Origin: an uncultured Oscillibacter sp.
GTDB lineage: Bacteria > Bacillota > Clostridia > Oscillospirales > Oscillospiraceae
Assembly: GCA_934574045.1 (NCBI GenBank)
Contig: CAKTMK010000003.1
Span: 30,957 to 94,956 of the forward strand
Reading direction: 5' to 3'
Length of the DNA stretch: 64,000 nucleotides
The position numbers and the translations under genes are program-made. Under the pieces are notes generated by a model. That model saw only the letters and a program-made list of their open reading frames with translations. It made no database searches and was not told the origin of the DNA. This document shows, piece after piece, positions 17,265 through 24,970 of the stretch (position 1 is the first letter of the stretch; every line of letters starts with the position of its first letter).

Positions 17265-17584
17265 CGTATCTCCACCTTACATTCCGACTTGAGATCCGGG
17301 TTGGTCTGCACCTCCGCCTGAGCGATAAGGTGGCTGGACACCGGGCTGGTGATCCACAGGAAGATCAGAACCAGCAGCGCCTTCATCGCCGAGAGGGAGG
17401 GCGCGTGCAGCAGGACCACGCCCAGCAGGATGCAGAAGATGCCCAGCGCGTCGCCCACGGCGGCGGCGTGCATCCGGTTGAGCACGTAGTCGAACCGGTA
17501 CACGCCCAGCACCGCCGAGAAAAATACGAAAACGCCGAAAACCAGAACGACCAGGCCCACGGCGTTCAAAATCTCACCGATCAT
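17261..17584 (-). CDS. mrpG: MrpG antiporter subunit
   Basis: 107 residues, three helices, with the MrpG phrase NRMHAAAVGDALGIFCILLG and ITSPVSSHLIAQA near the end. It is an accessory subunit of the Mrp/Mbh ion-translocating complex. The ATG at 17584 lies inside the end of mrpF (11-base overlap). A soluble acidic tail of about 15 residues ends the protein. Confidence 0.88.
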   Translation of the reverse strand: MIGEILNAVGLVVLVFGVFVFFSAVLGVYRFDYVLNRMHAAAVGDALGIFCILLGVVLLHAPSLSAMKALLVLIFLWITSPVSSHLIAQAEVQTNPDLKSECKVEIR

Positions 17585-17897
17585 GCTCCGTCTCCTTTTC
17601 CTCCGGCTCCAGACTGCCGGGGCGGCTCCAGCGGCGCACCAGCACCAGCCGGGTCATGACCACCACGGTCAAAAAGCTCAAAAGCGCATACACCAGCGCC
17701 ACGTCCACCAGAAAATCCTCGTTGAGCAGGGCGGAGAGAATGGCGATCACGGCCACCGCCATGGTGTTAATCATGTTGACGGCGATCACTCGGTCTGTGA
17801 ACCGGGGACCGATCACGGCCCGCACCAGCGTGGCCAGGATCAGCAGCGCCAGCACCACCGCCGCGCCCGTGAGCACCGCGTTTTTCACCTCGGTCAT
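17574..17897 (-). CDS. mrpF: MrpF antiporter subunit
   Basis: 107 residues, three helices. The MrpF family pattern is visible in GPRFTDRVIAVNMINTMAV and DVALVYALLSFL. A charged C-terminal tail (EPEEKETEHDR) lies in the cytoplasm. Start and stop overlap mrpE and mrpG by a few bases. In Bacillus Mrp, MrpF is required for assembly of the full antiporter. Confidence 0.88.
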   Translation of the reverse strand: MTEVKNAVLTGAAVVLALLILATLVRAVIGPRFTDRVIAVNMINTMAVAVIAILSALLNEDFLVDVALVYALLSFLTVVVMTRLVLVRRWSRPGSLEPEEKETEHDR

Positions 17898-18358
17898 ACG
17901 TCCCTCTCCAGTTTCAGAAGTTTTTTCTCAAATGCGCCGTGGTCCAGTCCCTCGGCGAGGGAGGCGTCCAGCGCGTGAACGCAGAGCTGGCCGCCCTCCT
18001 GCGAGACGGTCAGAGTCCCGGCGGTCAGGGTGATGGCGTTGGCCAGCGCGGCCCGGGCGCTGTCGCCGGTCAGGTCTGTCTTGAACCAGATGACCCGCGG
18101 CTCCATCTCCCGGCCCCGGGAGTAGATCAGCCGCATGACCGCAAAGCCCGCCGTCAGCATCTCCCACACCAGATACAAGAGGAACAGCACCGCTCCGCCC
18201 ACCTTTTTCAGCGCGCGCAGGTCCTTTGCGGGACTGTATCCCAGCACGCGGCAGGACAGCGCGTACAGCGCCGCGGTGACGGCTGCGCCGATGACGCAGA
18301 TCTCAAGACTCAGCCCGCCGGAGAGAAGGACCCAGAGTCCGAACAGCAGAAGCGCCAT
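17894..18358 (-). CDS. mrpE: MrpE antiporter subunit
   Basis: 154 residues: two or three N-terminal helices and a soluble C-terminal domain. LANAITLTAGTLTVSQ matches the conserved MrpE block. The ATG at 18358 follows AAAAAGGAGG, a strong site lying in the tail of the LysR gene, 16 bases upstream. It is the first structural gene of the ten-gene operon. Confidence 0.88.
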   Translation of the reverse strand: MALLLFGLWVLLSGGLSLEICVIGAAVTAALYALSCRVLGYSPAKDLRALKKVGGAVLFLLYLVWEMLTAGFAVMRLIYSRGREMEPRVIWFKTDLTGDSARAALANAITLTAGTLTVSQEGGQLCVHALDASLAEGLDHGAFEKKLLKLERDV

Positions 18359-18373
18359 GGCTCCGCCTCCTTT

Positions 18374-19279
18374 TTATAGTAGTGACAGGTCCGCGTCCGC
18401 CGCGCCGGGCAGACGGGACGCATAATCCCGAACGTAGCGCATGAAGTTCCGCGTGGCGGGAGAGACGGCCTTGAGCTGCGGAACGCCCATCCCCAGCATC
18501 CGGTACTGCGGCGGGTCCATGGGCATGGCCACCGCGCCGCTGCGGTAGTTGCGCAGGAGAAGCTCCGGCAGGATGGAGACGCCCAGCCCCTCTGCCACCA
18601 GATTGATGATGGCATAGTCGTTGCAGGCGGAAAAGCGGATATGGGGGTAGCGGCTCAGCCCGTCGAGCACATGGTGGACCTCGTAATCGTAGCCCGCCAT
18701 GGGCATGATGAACTGCTCGTTTTCAAACGCGGCCACCGGGACGGCGGCTTCCTTTGTCAGCGGGTGGTCCGGCGGCAGGATGGCCAGCATCTCGTCCCGG
18801 CAGAGGGGAATCCAGTCGAAGGGGCGGTCCTCTCCGCCGGTGTACAGGCACAGGTCGGCCTCGTGCTCGTCCATCAGCGATTCGATCCGGTCCGCGCCGC
18901 CCTCGATGATCTGGATCTCCACGTTGGGAAAGTCCCTCTGGAACGCGCGGATGATGCGGGGCAGCCAGTACACCGCCACGCTGGAAAAGGAGGCAATGCG
19001 GATGCGGCCGGTGTCCGCCCCCTTGACCCGGGCGATGGTCTGCTCAAGGCTTTCGTTCGTGTCCAGCAGACTGCGGATGATGGGAAGCAGGAGCTTTCCC
19101 TCGGAGTTGGGCAGGATGCCCGAGGAGGTGCGGATCATCAGGGGGAAGCCCACCTCGTCCTCCAGCGACTGCATCATATGGCTGATGCCGGACTGGGTGT
19201 AGCCCAGCTCCTCAGACGCCTTGGAAAGGCTGCCCAGCTCCACCGCGCGGACGAACGCCTCATACTTTTTGATGTTCAC
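18374..19279 (-). CDS. LysR-type transcription regulator heading the antiporter operon
   Basis: 301 residues. A winged helix-turn-helix at the N-terminus (SLSKASEELGYTQSGISHMM) is followed by a type 2 periplasmic-binding-fold effector domain. The GTG at 19279 gives the usual family start VNIKKYEAFVRAVELG and has AAAGGG upstream; an ATG at 19306 would add nine residues without a ribosome binding site. It is encoded on the same strand only 15 bases before mrpE, so it is probably co-transcribed, unlike the usual divergent LysR arrangement. Effector unknown. Confidence 0.88.
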   Translation of the reverse strand: MNIKKYEAFVRAVELGSLSKASEELGYTQSGISHMMQSLEDEVGFPLMIRTSSGILPNSEGKLLLPIIRSLLDTNESLEQTIARVKGADTGRIRIASFSSVAVYWLPRIIRAFQRDFPNVEIQIIEGGADRIESLMDEHEADLCLYTGGEDRPFDWIPLCRDEMLAILPPDHPLTKEAAVPVAAFENEQFIMPMAGYDYEVHHVLDGLSRYPHIRFSACNDYAIINLVAEGLGVSILPELLLRNYRSGAVAMPMDPPQYRMLGMGVPQLKAVSPATRNFMRYVRDYASRLPGAADADLSLL

Positions 19280-19317
19280 GCGCCATGCCGCCCTTTCATG
19301 CTTCACAGTACAAATAT

Positions 19318-19338
19318 GATAACCTTTTCTATGTTATC
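19318..19338. promoter_or_regulatory. Candidate LysR operator
   Basis: GATAAC-N9-GTTATC, extending to 10-base arms with one mismatch, 39 bases upstream of the LysR start. The spacing and T/A ends fit a T-N11-A LysR box and suggest autoregulation of the antiporter operon. Confidence 0.5.
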
Positions 19339-19486
19339 GTATCAGGGACCAAAATGCAAGGAATTTCTGCAAAACCGTCATTTCCATTCCGGGGGCGGCG
19401 GAGCGCGCCGGAACGGATTTCCCAGACGGGGGGCGGCTCCGCGGCGCTTTGCACTCTGGCCGTGTTCGCGTCAGAAAATTCAAAAA

Positions 19487-19517
19487 TGAATATTTGTCCG
19501 CGCGGCGGAGCATAAAA
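19487..19517 (+). promoter_or_regulatory. Sigma-F/G-like forespore promoter
   Basis: TGAATA (19487-19492), 18-base spacer, CATAAAA (19511-19517). This resembles the Bacillus sigma-G consensus TGAATA-N17/18-CATACTA and lies 44 bases before a LysM-GH18 gene whose family is spore associated. Confidence 0.5.
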
Positions 19518-19518
19518 T

Positions 19519-19552
19519 CTCCCCCTGCCGCATAGCTATCCGGCAAGGGGGA
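19519..19552 (+). promoter_or_regulatory. Hairpin that would cover the ribosome binding site
   Basis: CTCCCCCTGCCG pairs with CGGCAAGGGGGAG with a single bulged A. The right arm contains the Shine-Dalgarno sequence AAGGGGGAG of the gene starting at 19561, so folding would mask it. Confidence 0.5.
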
Positions 19553-19560
19553 GTGCGAAC

Positions 19561-20835
19561 ATGACGATCCATGTAGTTGGTCCGGGCGAATCTGTGGACT
19601 CCATCGCGGCGGAGTACGGCGTGGACCCTTTCCGGCTGGCCGCGGACAACGAGGTGCCGGCGGACGGAGCGCTGGCCGTGGGGCAGACGCTGATCGTGCG
19701 GTTTCCGCGGCGCATCCACGCCGTGCGTCCCGGCGAGACGCTTCATTCCATCGCGGAGGCTTACGGCGTCAGCGTCCGGACGCTTTATCAGAATAACTGG
19801 GCGCTGGGCGGGCTTCCTGCGCTGGAGCCGGGGCAGGAGCTGGTCATCTCCTATCAGGAGCAGCCCATCGGCTCCGCCGCCTTCAACGGGTACGCCTATC
19901 CGTTTATCGACCAGACGGTGCTGGACGCGGCCACGCCCTATCTTACCGACCTCACGCCGTTTACCTACGGCATCGCGGCGGACGGCGGACTGCTCTCACT
20001 GGCGGACGACGCGCTGCTGCGCTCCGCCCGCCAGCACGGGGCAAGGCCGGTGTTCCACCTGTCCACCTACACGGAGGACCACCAGTTCGACGCGGGGCGG
20101 GCCGCGCTGGTGCTGACGGACGAGACGGCGCAGGCGCGGCTGATCGCGGAGATGGCGCAGGTACTGCGGGACAAGGGGTTCGCAGGGATCGACGTGGATT
20201 TTGAGTTCCTTCCGGCGGTGCTGGCTGCGGCCTACGCGCAGTTTCTGGCGCGGCTGCGCCGCCTGTTCGGCGCGCAGGGGTATTTCGTCTGGGCCGCGCT
20301 GGCACCCAAGACCTCCGCAGGACAGCCAGGGCTTCTCTATGAGGGGCATGATTACGCCGCCGTCGGCGCGGCGGCGGACGCCGTGCTGCTGATGACATAT
20401 GAATGGGGATATACTTACGGGCCGCCGATGGCGGTGTCGCCGCTGCCGCAGGTGCGGGCCGTGCTGGATTACGCTGTGACGGAGATCCCGGCGGAGAAGA
20501 TCTTTCTCGGCCTTTCCAACTACGGCTACGACTGGCCGCTCCCCTTTATCCAGGGCGAGACGAAGGCGCGCTCCATCTCCAACCGGCGGGCCGTCGAGCT
20601 GGCGGTGGAGCATGACGTGGCCATCCAGTACGACCAGACCGCGCAAGCGCCGTTTTTCCACTACTCCGATCCCGGCGGCGTGGTCCACGAGGTGTGGTTC
20701 GACGACGCCCGGAGCCTGTCCGCGCGGCTGCGGCTGATCCACGAGTACGGCTTTCTGGGCGCGGGGATCTGGAACATCATGCGGCCCTATTCCCAGCTCT
20801 ATCTGGCCATGAGCGCCCTTTACGACATCCAGTGA
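19561..20835 (+). CDS. LysM-LysM-GH18 hydrolase, spore cortex-lytic type (YaaH/SleL-like)
   Basis: 424 residues. Two N-terminal LysM domains (about 1-46 and 50-95) bind peptidoglycan and are followed by a glycoside hydrolase family 18 barrel. The catalytic motif is seen in GIDVDFEFLP, and YEWGYTYGPP and the terminal GAGIWNIMRPY are typical of YaaH/SleL. These enzymes cut cortex glycan during spore germination. There is no signal peptide, as in known spore-loaded members. The ATG at 19561 follows AAGGGGGAG, which can be masked by a hairpin, and a sigma-F/G-like promoter lies upstream. Confidence 0.9.
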   Translation: MTIHVVGPGESVDSIAAEYGVDPFRLAADNEVPADGALAVGQTLIVRFPRRIHAVRPGETLHSIAEAYGVSVRTLYQNNWALGGLPALEPGQELVISYQEQPIGSAAFNGYAYPFIDQTVLDAATPYLTDLTPFTYGIAADGGLLSLADDALLRSARQHGARPVFHLSTYTEDHQFDAGRAALVLTDETAQARLIAEMAQVLRDKGFAGIDVDFEFLPAVLAAAYAQFLARLRRLFGAQGYFVWAALAPKTSAGQPGLLYEGHDYAAVGAAADAVLLMTYEWGYTYGPPMAVSPLPQVRAVLDYAVTEIPAEKIFLGLSNYGYDWPLPFIQGETKARSISNRRAVELAVEHDVAIQYDQTAQAPFFHYSDPGGVVHEVWFDDARSLSARLRLIHEYGFLGAGIWNIMRPYSQLYLAMSALYDIQ

Positions 20836-20873
20836 GGGCCGGACGCGGCCTTGCACATATCAATAAATGTCAA

Positions 20874-20915
20874 CAAAAAAGCAGGCGGGCCGGACGGCCC
20901 GCCTGCGCGGTTTTT
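20874..20915. terminator. Bidirectional terminator between GH18 and ModE-like genes
   Basis: Perfect 11-bp arms (20881-20891 and 20896-20906), loop GGAC, with an A-run on the left and TTTTT on the right after GCGG. It serves two converging genes. Confidence 0.85.
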
Positions 20916-20940
20916 CCAAGCGGTTTTTTATAAAATGAGG

Positions 20941-21303
20941 TCAACTCTGCTTCTCAAACGCGCCGAAGGCGGCGGAGAAGCGCTGGGCGGCGAAACCGCC
21001 TACCTCCGCGCAGTACCCGTCGTAAGCCGCCAGAAGGGAAACGGCCTCCGGCGTCAAGGACGCGCCGCCGCCGTTTTTCCCGCCGGTGGAGGTGGCCAGC
21101 ATTTTGCAGCCGAACACGCTCTCCGCCGTGCGCACGATGCGCCACGCCTTGGAATAGGCCATGCCCATGGACGCGGCGGCGGCGCGCAGCGAGCGGTGCT
21201 CGTCCACCCGGTGGAGCAGCGTGGCGATCCCCGGGCCAAAGCAGCGCTCGTCATCGTCGGAATAGAGACGGACGGTCAGTTTTAGCTTTAAATTCTCTTT
21301 CAT
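20941..21303 (-). CDS. ModE-like winged-helix regulator (LysR-type N-terminal domain)
   Basis: 120 residues, DNA-binding domain only. The helix-turn-helix reads HRSLRAAAASMGMAYSKAW, close to the ModE N-terminal family, followed by a short wing with GGKNGGGASLTPEA. The molybdate-binding TOBE domains of full ModE are absent, so it belongs to the one-domain branch often near metal or molybdenum genes. The ATG at 21303 was chosen although its ribosome binding site is weak; another ATG at 21321 would add six residues. The target is unknown; the divergent neighbour is an aldo/keto reductase. Confidence 0.8.
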   Translation of the reverse strand: MKENLKLKLTVRLYSDDDERCFGPGIATLLHRVDEHRSLRAAAASMGMAYSKAWRIVRTAESVFGCKMLATSTGGKNGGGASLTPEAVSLLAAYDGYCAEVGGFAAQRFSAAFGAFEKQS

Positions 21304-21379
21304 GCCTGCATGATAGCACATTCCGCCGCCTGCGTCAAACGGGATCTGCGGCCCGCCGGGCGTCTTTTCGACGCGGCTC

Positions 21380-21408
21380 TTGCAAACGGACGGAGCTTGG
21401 ACTACAAT
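21380..21408 (+). promoter_or_regulatory. Sigma-A promoter of the aldo/keto reductase gene
   Basis: TTGCAA (21380-21385), 17-base spacer, TACAAT (21403-21408), 54 bases before the ATG at 21463. Confidence 0.65.
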
Positions 21409-21462
21409 TTACCCGTCAGCAAAATTTCCGGCCAGTGCCGGGGAAATGAGGAGGCAGCGTTT

Positions 21463-22494
21463 ATGGAGATCAAAAAAGTCCGGCTGGGACGGACCGGCCT
21501 GATGGTCACAAAGACCGCGTTCGGCGCTCTGCCCGTGCAGCGCATCAGCCGCGCCGACGCGGTGAAGCTCCTGCGCCGCGCGTATGACGCGGGCGTGAAC
21601 TATTTCGACACCGCCAACGCCTATACCGACAGCGAGGAGAAGCTGGGCGAAGCGCTGCACGACGTGCGCGCTCAGGTGGTCATCTCCACCAAGAGCGGCG
21701 GCGGCGACAAAAAGACCGTGCAGGCCCACATCGAGGAGAGCCTGCGCCGCCTGCGGACGGACTACATCGACCTGTTTCAGTTCCACAACCCCGCGAAGCT
21801 GCCGGACCCGGAGGACCCGGACGGACCCTTCGCCGCGGCGCTGGAGGCGAAAAAGAAGGGCTACATCCGCCACATCGGCATCACGAACCACCGTCTGCCG
21901 GTGGCGCTGGCGGCGGTGGAGTCCGGCAGCTTCGAGACGATGCAGTTCCCGTTCTGCTACCTCTCCTCGCCGCAGGACGTGGATCTTGTGGAACGGTGCG
22001 CGGCGGCGGACATGGGCTTTATCGCCATGAAGGGGCTGTCCGGCGGGATGCTCAGCAACGCCGCGGCGTGTTATGCGTTCATGCAGAAGTATGAGAACGT
22101 GGTGCCCATCTGGGGCGTTCAGCACGAGTGGGAGCTGGACCAGTGGCTGGAGCTGACGGAGAAGGGACAGGAGATGACGCCGGAGCTTCAGACTGTGATC
22201 GACAAAGACCGGAAGGAGCTGGCCCATAATTTCTGCCGGAGCTGCGGATACTGCCTGCCCTGTCCGGCTGGCATCGACATCCCGCAGGCGGCCCGCATGG
22301 CCATGCTGCTGCGCCGGTCGCCCTACCGCCCCTACATGACCGACGAGTGGCGGGAGAAGATGCACCGGATCGAGGGATGCCTGCACTGCAACGGATGCAA
22401 GAGCCGCTGCCCCTATGAGCTGGACACGCCCAGTCTGCTCCAGGCCATGCTCAAGGACTACGACGCGTTTTATGCGGAACATCACAACGACTGA
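21463..22494 (+). CDS. Aldo/keto reductase with C-terminal double 4Fe-4S ferredoxin domain
   Basis: 343 residues. The N-terminal 250 or so residues form an aldo/keto reductase barrel (NYFDTANAYTDSE with the catalytic Asp and Tyr, and DYIDLFQFHNP). The C-terminus has two cysteine clusters, CRSCGYCLPCP and CLHCNGCKSRCP, that would each hold a 4Fe-4S cluster. This fused family is common in anaerobes; the natural substrate is not known. The ATG at 21463 follows GAGGAGG. A small unknown gene follows after 17 bases, probably in one transcript. Confidence 0.9.
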   Translation: MEIKKVRLGRTGLMVTKTAFGALPVQRISRADAVKLLRRAYDAGVNYFDTANAYTDSEEKLGEALHDVRAQVVISTKSGGGDKKTVQAHIEESLRRLRTDYIDLFQFHNPAKLPDPEDPDGPFAAALEAKKKGYIRHIGITNHRLPVALAAVESGSFETMQFPFCYLSSPQDVDLVERCAAADMGFIAMKGLSGGMLSNAAACYAFMQKYENVVPIWGVQHEWELDQWLELTEKGQEMTPELQTVIDKDRKELAHNFCRSCGYCLPCPAGIDIPQAARMAMLLRRSPYRPYMTDEWREKMHRIEGCLHCNGCKSRCPYELDTPSLLQAMLKDYDAFYAEHHND

Positions 22495-22511
22495 ATCAAG
22501 GAGGATCACGT

Positions 22512-22952
22512 ATGCTTTTCCAAAGCGGCGAGGCCAGCCTGAAGCTGGAGATCGTCAACTATGAATTTTCCCGGGACGGCGGCGCGCCCAACAGCGACGA
22601 CCGGAACTGGCTGGTTTTGCGCGGGACGTACACCGACGAGGACGGGCGCATCATCAAGGACTCCAACAGCTGCCTGATGACCTTTGAGCTGGAGGAAATG
22701 ACCGCAGGACTGAAGGTGCTGCGCTCCGGAATCCGCGACCGCTACGACAGCGATTTTTCCGAGCCGTACTTTCTCCTGTCCGCCCGGGCGGACGGCGAGG
22801 ACCGGTACGCGGTGGATGTATCGTTCACCCTGCCCAACACCATGGAGGACATCGAGAACGCGGAGGTGAGCTGCGAGATGACCGGCGAGGAGCTGGGCGC
22901 GCTGATCGACGAGCTGGACGGGCTTTGCAGGAAGTTCCCCGGCCGGACCTGA
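22512..22952 (+). CDS. Small acidic cytoplasmic protein, possibly WapI-immunity-like
   Basis: 146 residues, strongly acidic, no signal peptide. Predicted mainly beta with an end helix (GEELGALIDELDGLCRKF). The pattern of paired strands with NWLVLRGTYTDEDGR and SCLMTFELEEM reminds of the WapI-type immunity fold, but I cannot confirm it. The ATG at 22512 follows AAGGAGG. It is co-directional with the aldo/keto reductase and is closed by a strong terminator. No toxin gene lies beside it, so a housekeeping role is equally possible. Confidence 0.78.
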   Translation: MLFQSGEASLKLEIVNYEFSRDGGAPNSDDRNWLVLRGTYTDEDGRIIKDSNSCLMTFELEEMTAGLKVLRSGIRDRYDSDFSEPYFLLSARADGEDRYAVDVSFTLPNTMEDIENAEVSCEMTGEELGALIDELDGLCRKFPGRT

Positions 22953-22984
22953 GCGCGGATCGGAAAACGGAATAGATGGGAAAT

Positions 22985-23024
22985 GGCCCCGCCGTCTGCA
23001 CACAGCAGACGGCGGGGCCGTTTT
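22985..23024 (+). terminator. Strong rho-independent terminator at the phage cluster border
   Basis: Perfect 15-bp stem (22985-22999 with 23005-23019), loop ACACA, then GTTTT. It ends the host transcript just before the tandem repeat and phage genes. Confidence 0.9.
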
Positions 23025-23026
23025 GC

Positions 23027-23175
23027 GCGCGGAGGGAGAGCGCGGAGAGGAAGCGCGGAGAGGAAGTGCGGAGAGGAAGCGCGGAGAGGAAGTGCGGAGG
23101 GGGAGCGCGGAGGGGGAGCGCGGAGGGGGAGCGCGGAGGGGGAGCGCGGAGGGGGAGCGCGGAGAGGGAGCGCGG
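23027..23175. repeat. 13-bp tandem repeat array, 11 copies
   Basis: Unit GCGCGGAGRGGRA repeated with exact 13-base phase from 23027 to 23169, plus a partial copy. Units vary mainly at two G/A positions. The strand is almost pure purine apart from the GCGC. The period is not a multiple of three and no real gene covers it. It sits between the host terminator and the terminase genes. Confidence 0.9.
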
Positions 23176-23264
23176 AAAAAATAAAAATTTTTTGGGTGGG
23201 ATGCACGCGGACGTGCAATTTTGGGGGCCGGGGAGCGGAGGAGTGTGGGAGCGAGGTGAGACAA

Positions 23265-23717
23265 ATGAAGAAGAAGCTGACCGGAGCGGAGCTGGACCGG
23301 TTCTGCCGGGAGTTTCTGCTGTCCATGGACCCGAACCGGGCGGCGGGGAGCGTGGGCCGGGAGGACGGCTACGCTCTGCTGCGGATGCGGGAGGTGGAGG
23401 AACGGCTCAAGTGGATGCGGCAGATGGAGCTGCCGACCCGGCAGGACGTTCTGCGGCGGCTGGGGCAGATGGCCTTCGGCCGGGTGTCCGACGCGGCGCG
23501 GCTGGCGAACCGGGAGCTGCTGGAGTCCGGCGAGCTGGACCTCTCCGACGTGGCGGAGCTGAAGATCACGGACAAGGGGACGGAGATGAAGCTCATCGAC
23601 CGGGTGCAGGCGCTGGAGACGCTGTGGGGCCTTCTGGAAGCGGGAGGCGAGGACGGTATGGAGCGGTTTTTGCAGGCGCTGAAAACGGAGGATGAACGGA
23701 AAGGGGACGGCGCGTGA
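23265..23717 (+). CDS. Phage terminase small subunit (probable)
   Basis: 150 residues, charged and helical. The N-terminal part (GAELDRFCREFLLSMDPNRA) resembles the helix-turn-helix start of PBSX/SPP1-type TerS proteins, and its place just before the large terminase supports the call. TerS selects DNA for packaging. The ATG at 23265 follows GAGGTGA. The stop overlaps the large terminase start. The middle (DLSDVAELKITDKGTEMKLI) is a beta-rich segment usual in this family. Confidence 0.78.
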   Translation: MKKKLTGAELDRFCREFLLSMDPNRAAGSVGREDGYALLRMREVEERLKWMRQMELPTRQDVLRRLGQMAFGRVSDAARLANRELLESGELDLSDVAELKITDKGTEMKLIDRVQALETLWGLLEAGGEDGMERFLQALKTEDERKGDGA

Positions 23718-24958
23718 GGGCGGTGCGGTTCTCGGACAAGCAGCGCAGAGTGCTGCGCTGGTGGCAGACGGACGGGGAGCGGTATGACGCGGTGATCTGC
23801 GACGGGGCCGTCCGGAGCGGAAAGACCTTTTCCATGGGGCTGTCCTTCTTCCTCTGGGCGCAGGCCAGCTTTGATCGGCAGCAGTTCGGCGTGTGCGGCA
23901 AGACCATCCTCTCCCTGCGGCGGAACGTGTTGCAGGAGATCGTTCCGGCGCTGCGGGCCATGGGGATGCAGTGCGCGGAGAAGCGGACGGAAAATGTGCT
24001 GACCGTCCGCTGCGGGCGGCGGATGAACCGATTTTTCCTGTTCGGCGGACGGGACGAGTCCAGCGCGGCGCTCATTCAGGGCAGCACGTTCGCGGGCGTA
24101 CTGCTGGACGAGGCGGCGCTGATGCCCCGCTCGTTCGTGGAGCAGGCGTGCGCCCGGTGCTCCGTGGCGGGGAGCAAGCTGTGGATGAACTGCAACCCGG
24201 AGAGCCCGCAGCACTGGCTCTACCGGGAGTGGATCTGTAAGGCGGAGGAAAAGCGGGCGCTGTATCTCCACTTTACCATGGAGGACAATCCGGCCCTGAC
24301 GGCGGAGATCCGGGAACGGTATGAGCACTGTTACAGCGGGATCTTCTACCGGCGGTTCGTGCTAGGCCAGTGGGCCGCGGCGGAGGGGCGGATCTACGAC
24401 TTCTTTGAGCGGGAGCAGTTCTGCAGGCCGGTACCGGCGGGAGAGCTGGAGCGCTGGCGCGTGTCCGTGGACTACGGGACGGCAAATCCGGCGTCCTTCG
24501 GGCTGTGGGGCCTGCGGAACGGCGTATGGTACCGGGTGAAGGAATTCTACTACAACTCCCGGACGGAGGGACGGCAGAAAACCGACGCGGAATACGTGGA
24601 GGATCTGGGCCGGCTGCTGGACGGGAGGCGGGCCGAGACAGTGACGGTGGACCCGTCCGCCGCCAGCTTCATCGCGGCGCTGCGGCAGGCGGGCTATCCG
24701 GTGCGCAAGGCGGACAACGACGTACTCACCGGCATCCGCATGACGGCGGACGCGCTCAAGAGCGGGCGGGTGGTGATCTGTGAGCCGTGTGAGGACTGTC
24801 TGCGGGAGATGGAGACGTACTGCTGGGAGTCCGGCGCCCGGGACCGGCCCAAAAAGGAGAACGACCACGCCATGGACGATCTGCGCTATTTCGTGATGAG
24901 CATATCCGCGCCACGGGGCGGCGGCTTCGCGGCCACGTGGGTGGAGCGGGAGAACTGA
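23714..24958 (+). CDS. Phage terminase large subunit, PBSX family
   Basis: 414 residues. The ATPase half has a Walker A DGAVRSGKTFSM and a Walker B ending GVLLDEAALM; the nuclease half has SVDYGTANPASFGLWG and acidic residues near HAMDDLRYF. It packages DNA into proheads and cuts it. The start is GTG at 23714, overlapping the small subunit stop by 4 bases. All motifs are intact, so packaging may still work. PBSX-type large terminases usually package by the headful. Confidence 0.92.
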   Translation: MRAVRFSDKQRRVLRWWQTDGERYDAVICDGAVRSGKTFSMGLSFFLWAQASFDRQQFGVCGKTILSLRRNVLQEIVPALRAMGMQCAEKRTENVLTVRCGRRMNRFFLFGGRDESSAALIQGSTFAGVLLDEAALMPRSFVEQACARCSVAGSKLWMNCNPESPQHWLYREWICKAEEKRALYLHFTMEDNPALTAEIRERYEHCYSGIFYRRFVLGQWAAAEGRIYDFFEREQFCRPVPAGELERWRVSVDYGTANPASFGLWGLRNGVWYRVKEFYYNSRTEGRQKTDAEYVEDLGRLLDGRRAETVTVDPSAASFIAALRQAGYPVRKADNDVLTGIRMTADALKSGRVVICEPCEDCLREMETYCWESGARDRPKKENDHAMDDLRYFVMSISAPRGGGFAATWVEREN

Positions 24959-24970
24959 GGAGGGACGGAC

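Noticed and set aside
9285..18358. Complex I or membrane hydrogenase operon
   Set aside because: No NuoB/C/D/I, hydrogenase or Fe-S subunits are present; only ion-channel subunits occur.
23027..23175. CRISPR array or coding repeat
   Set aside because: There are no unique spacers, the unit is 13 bases and the period is not a multiple of three, so neither a CRISPR array nor a repeat protein fits.
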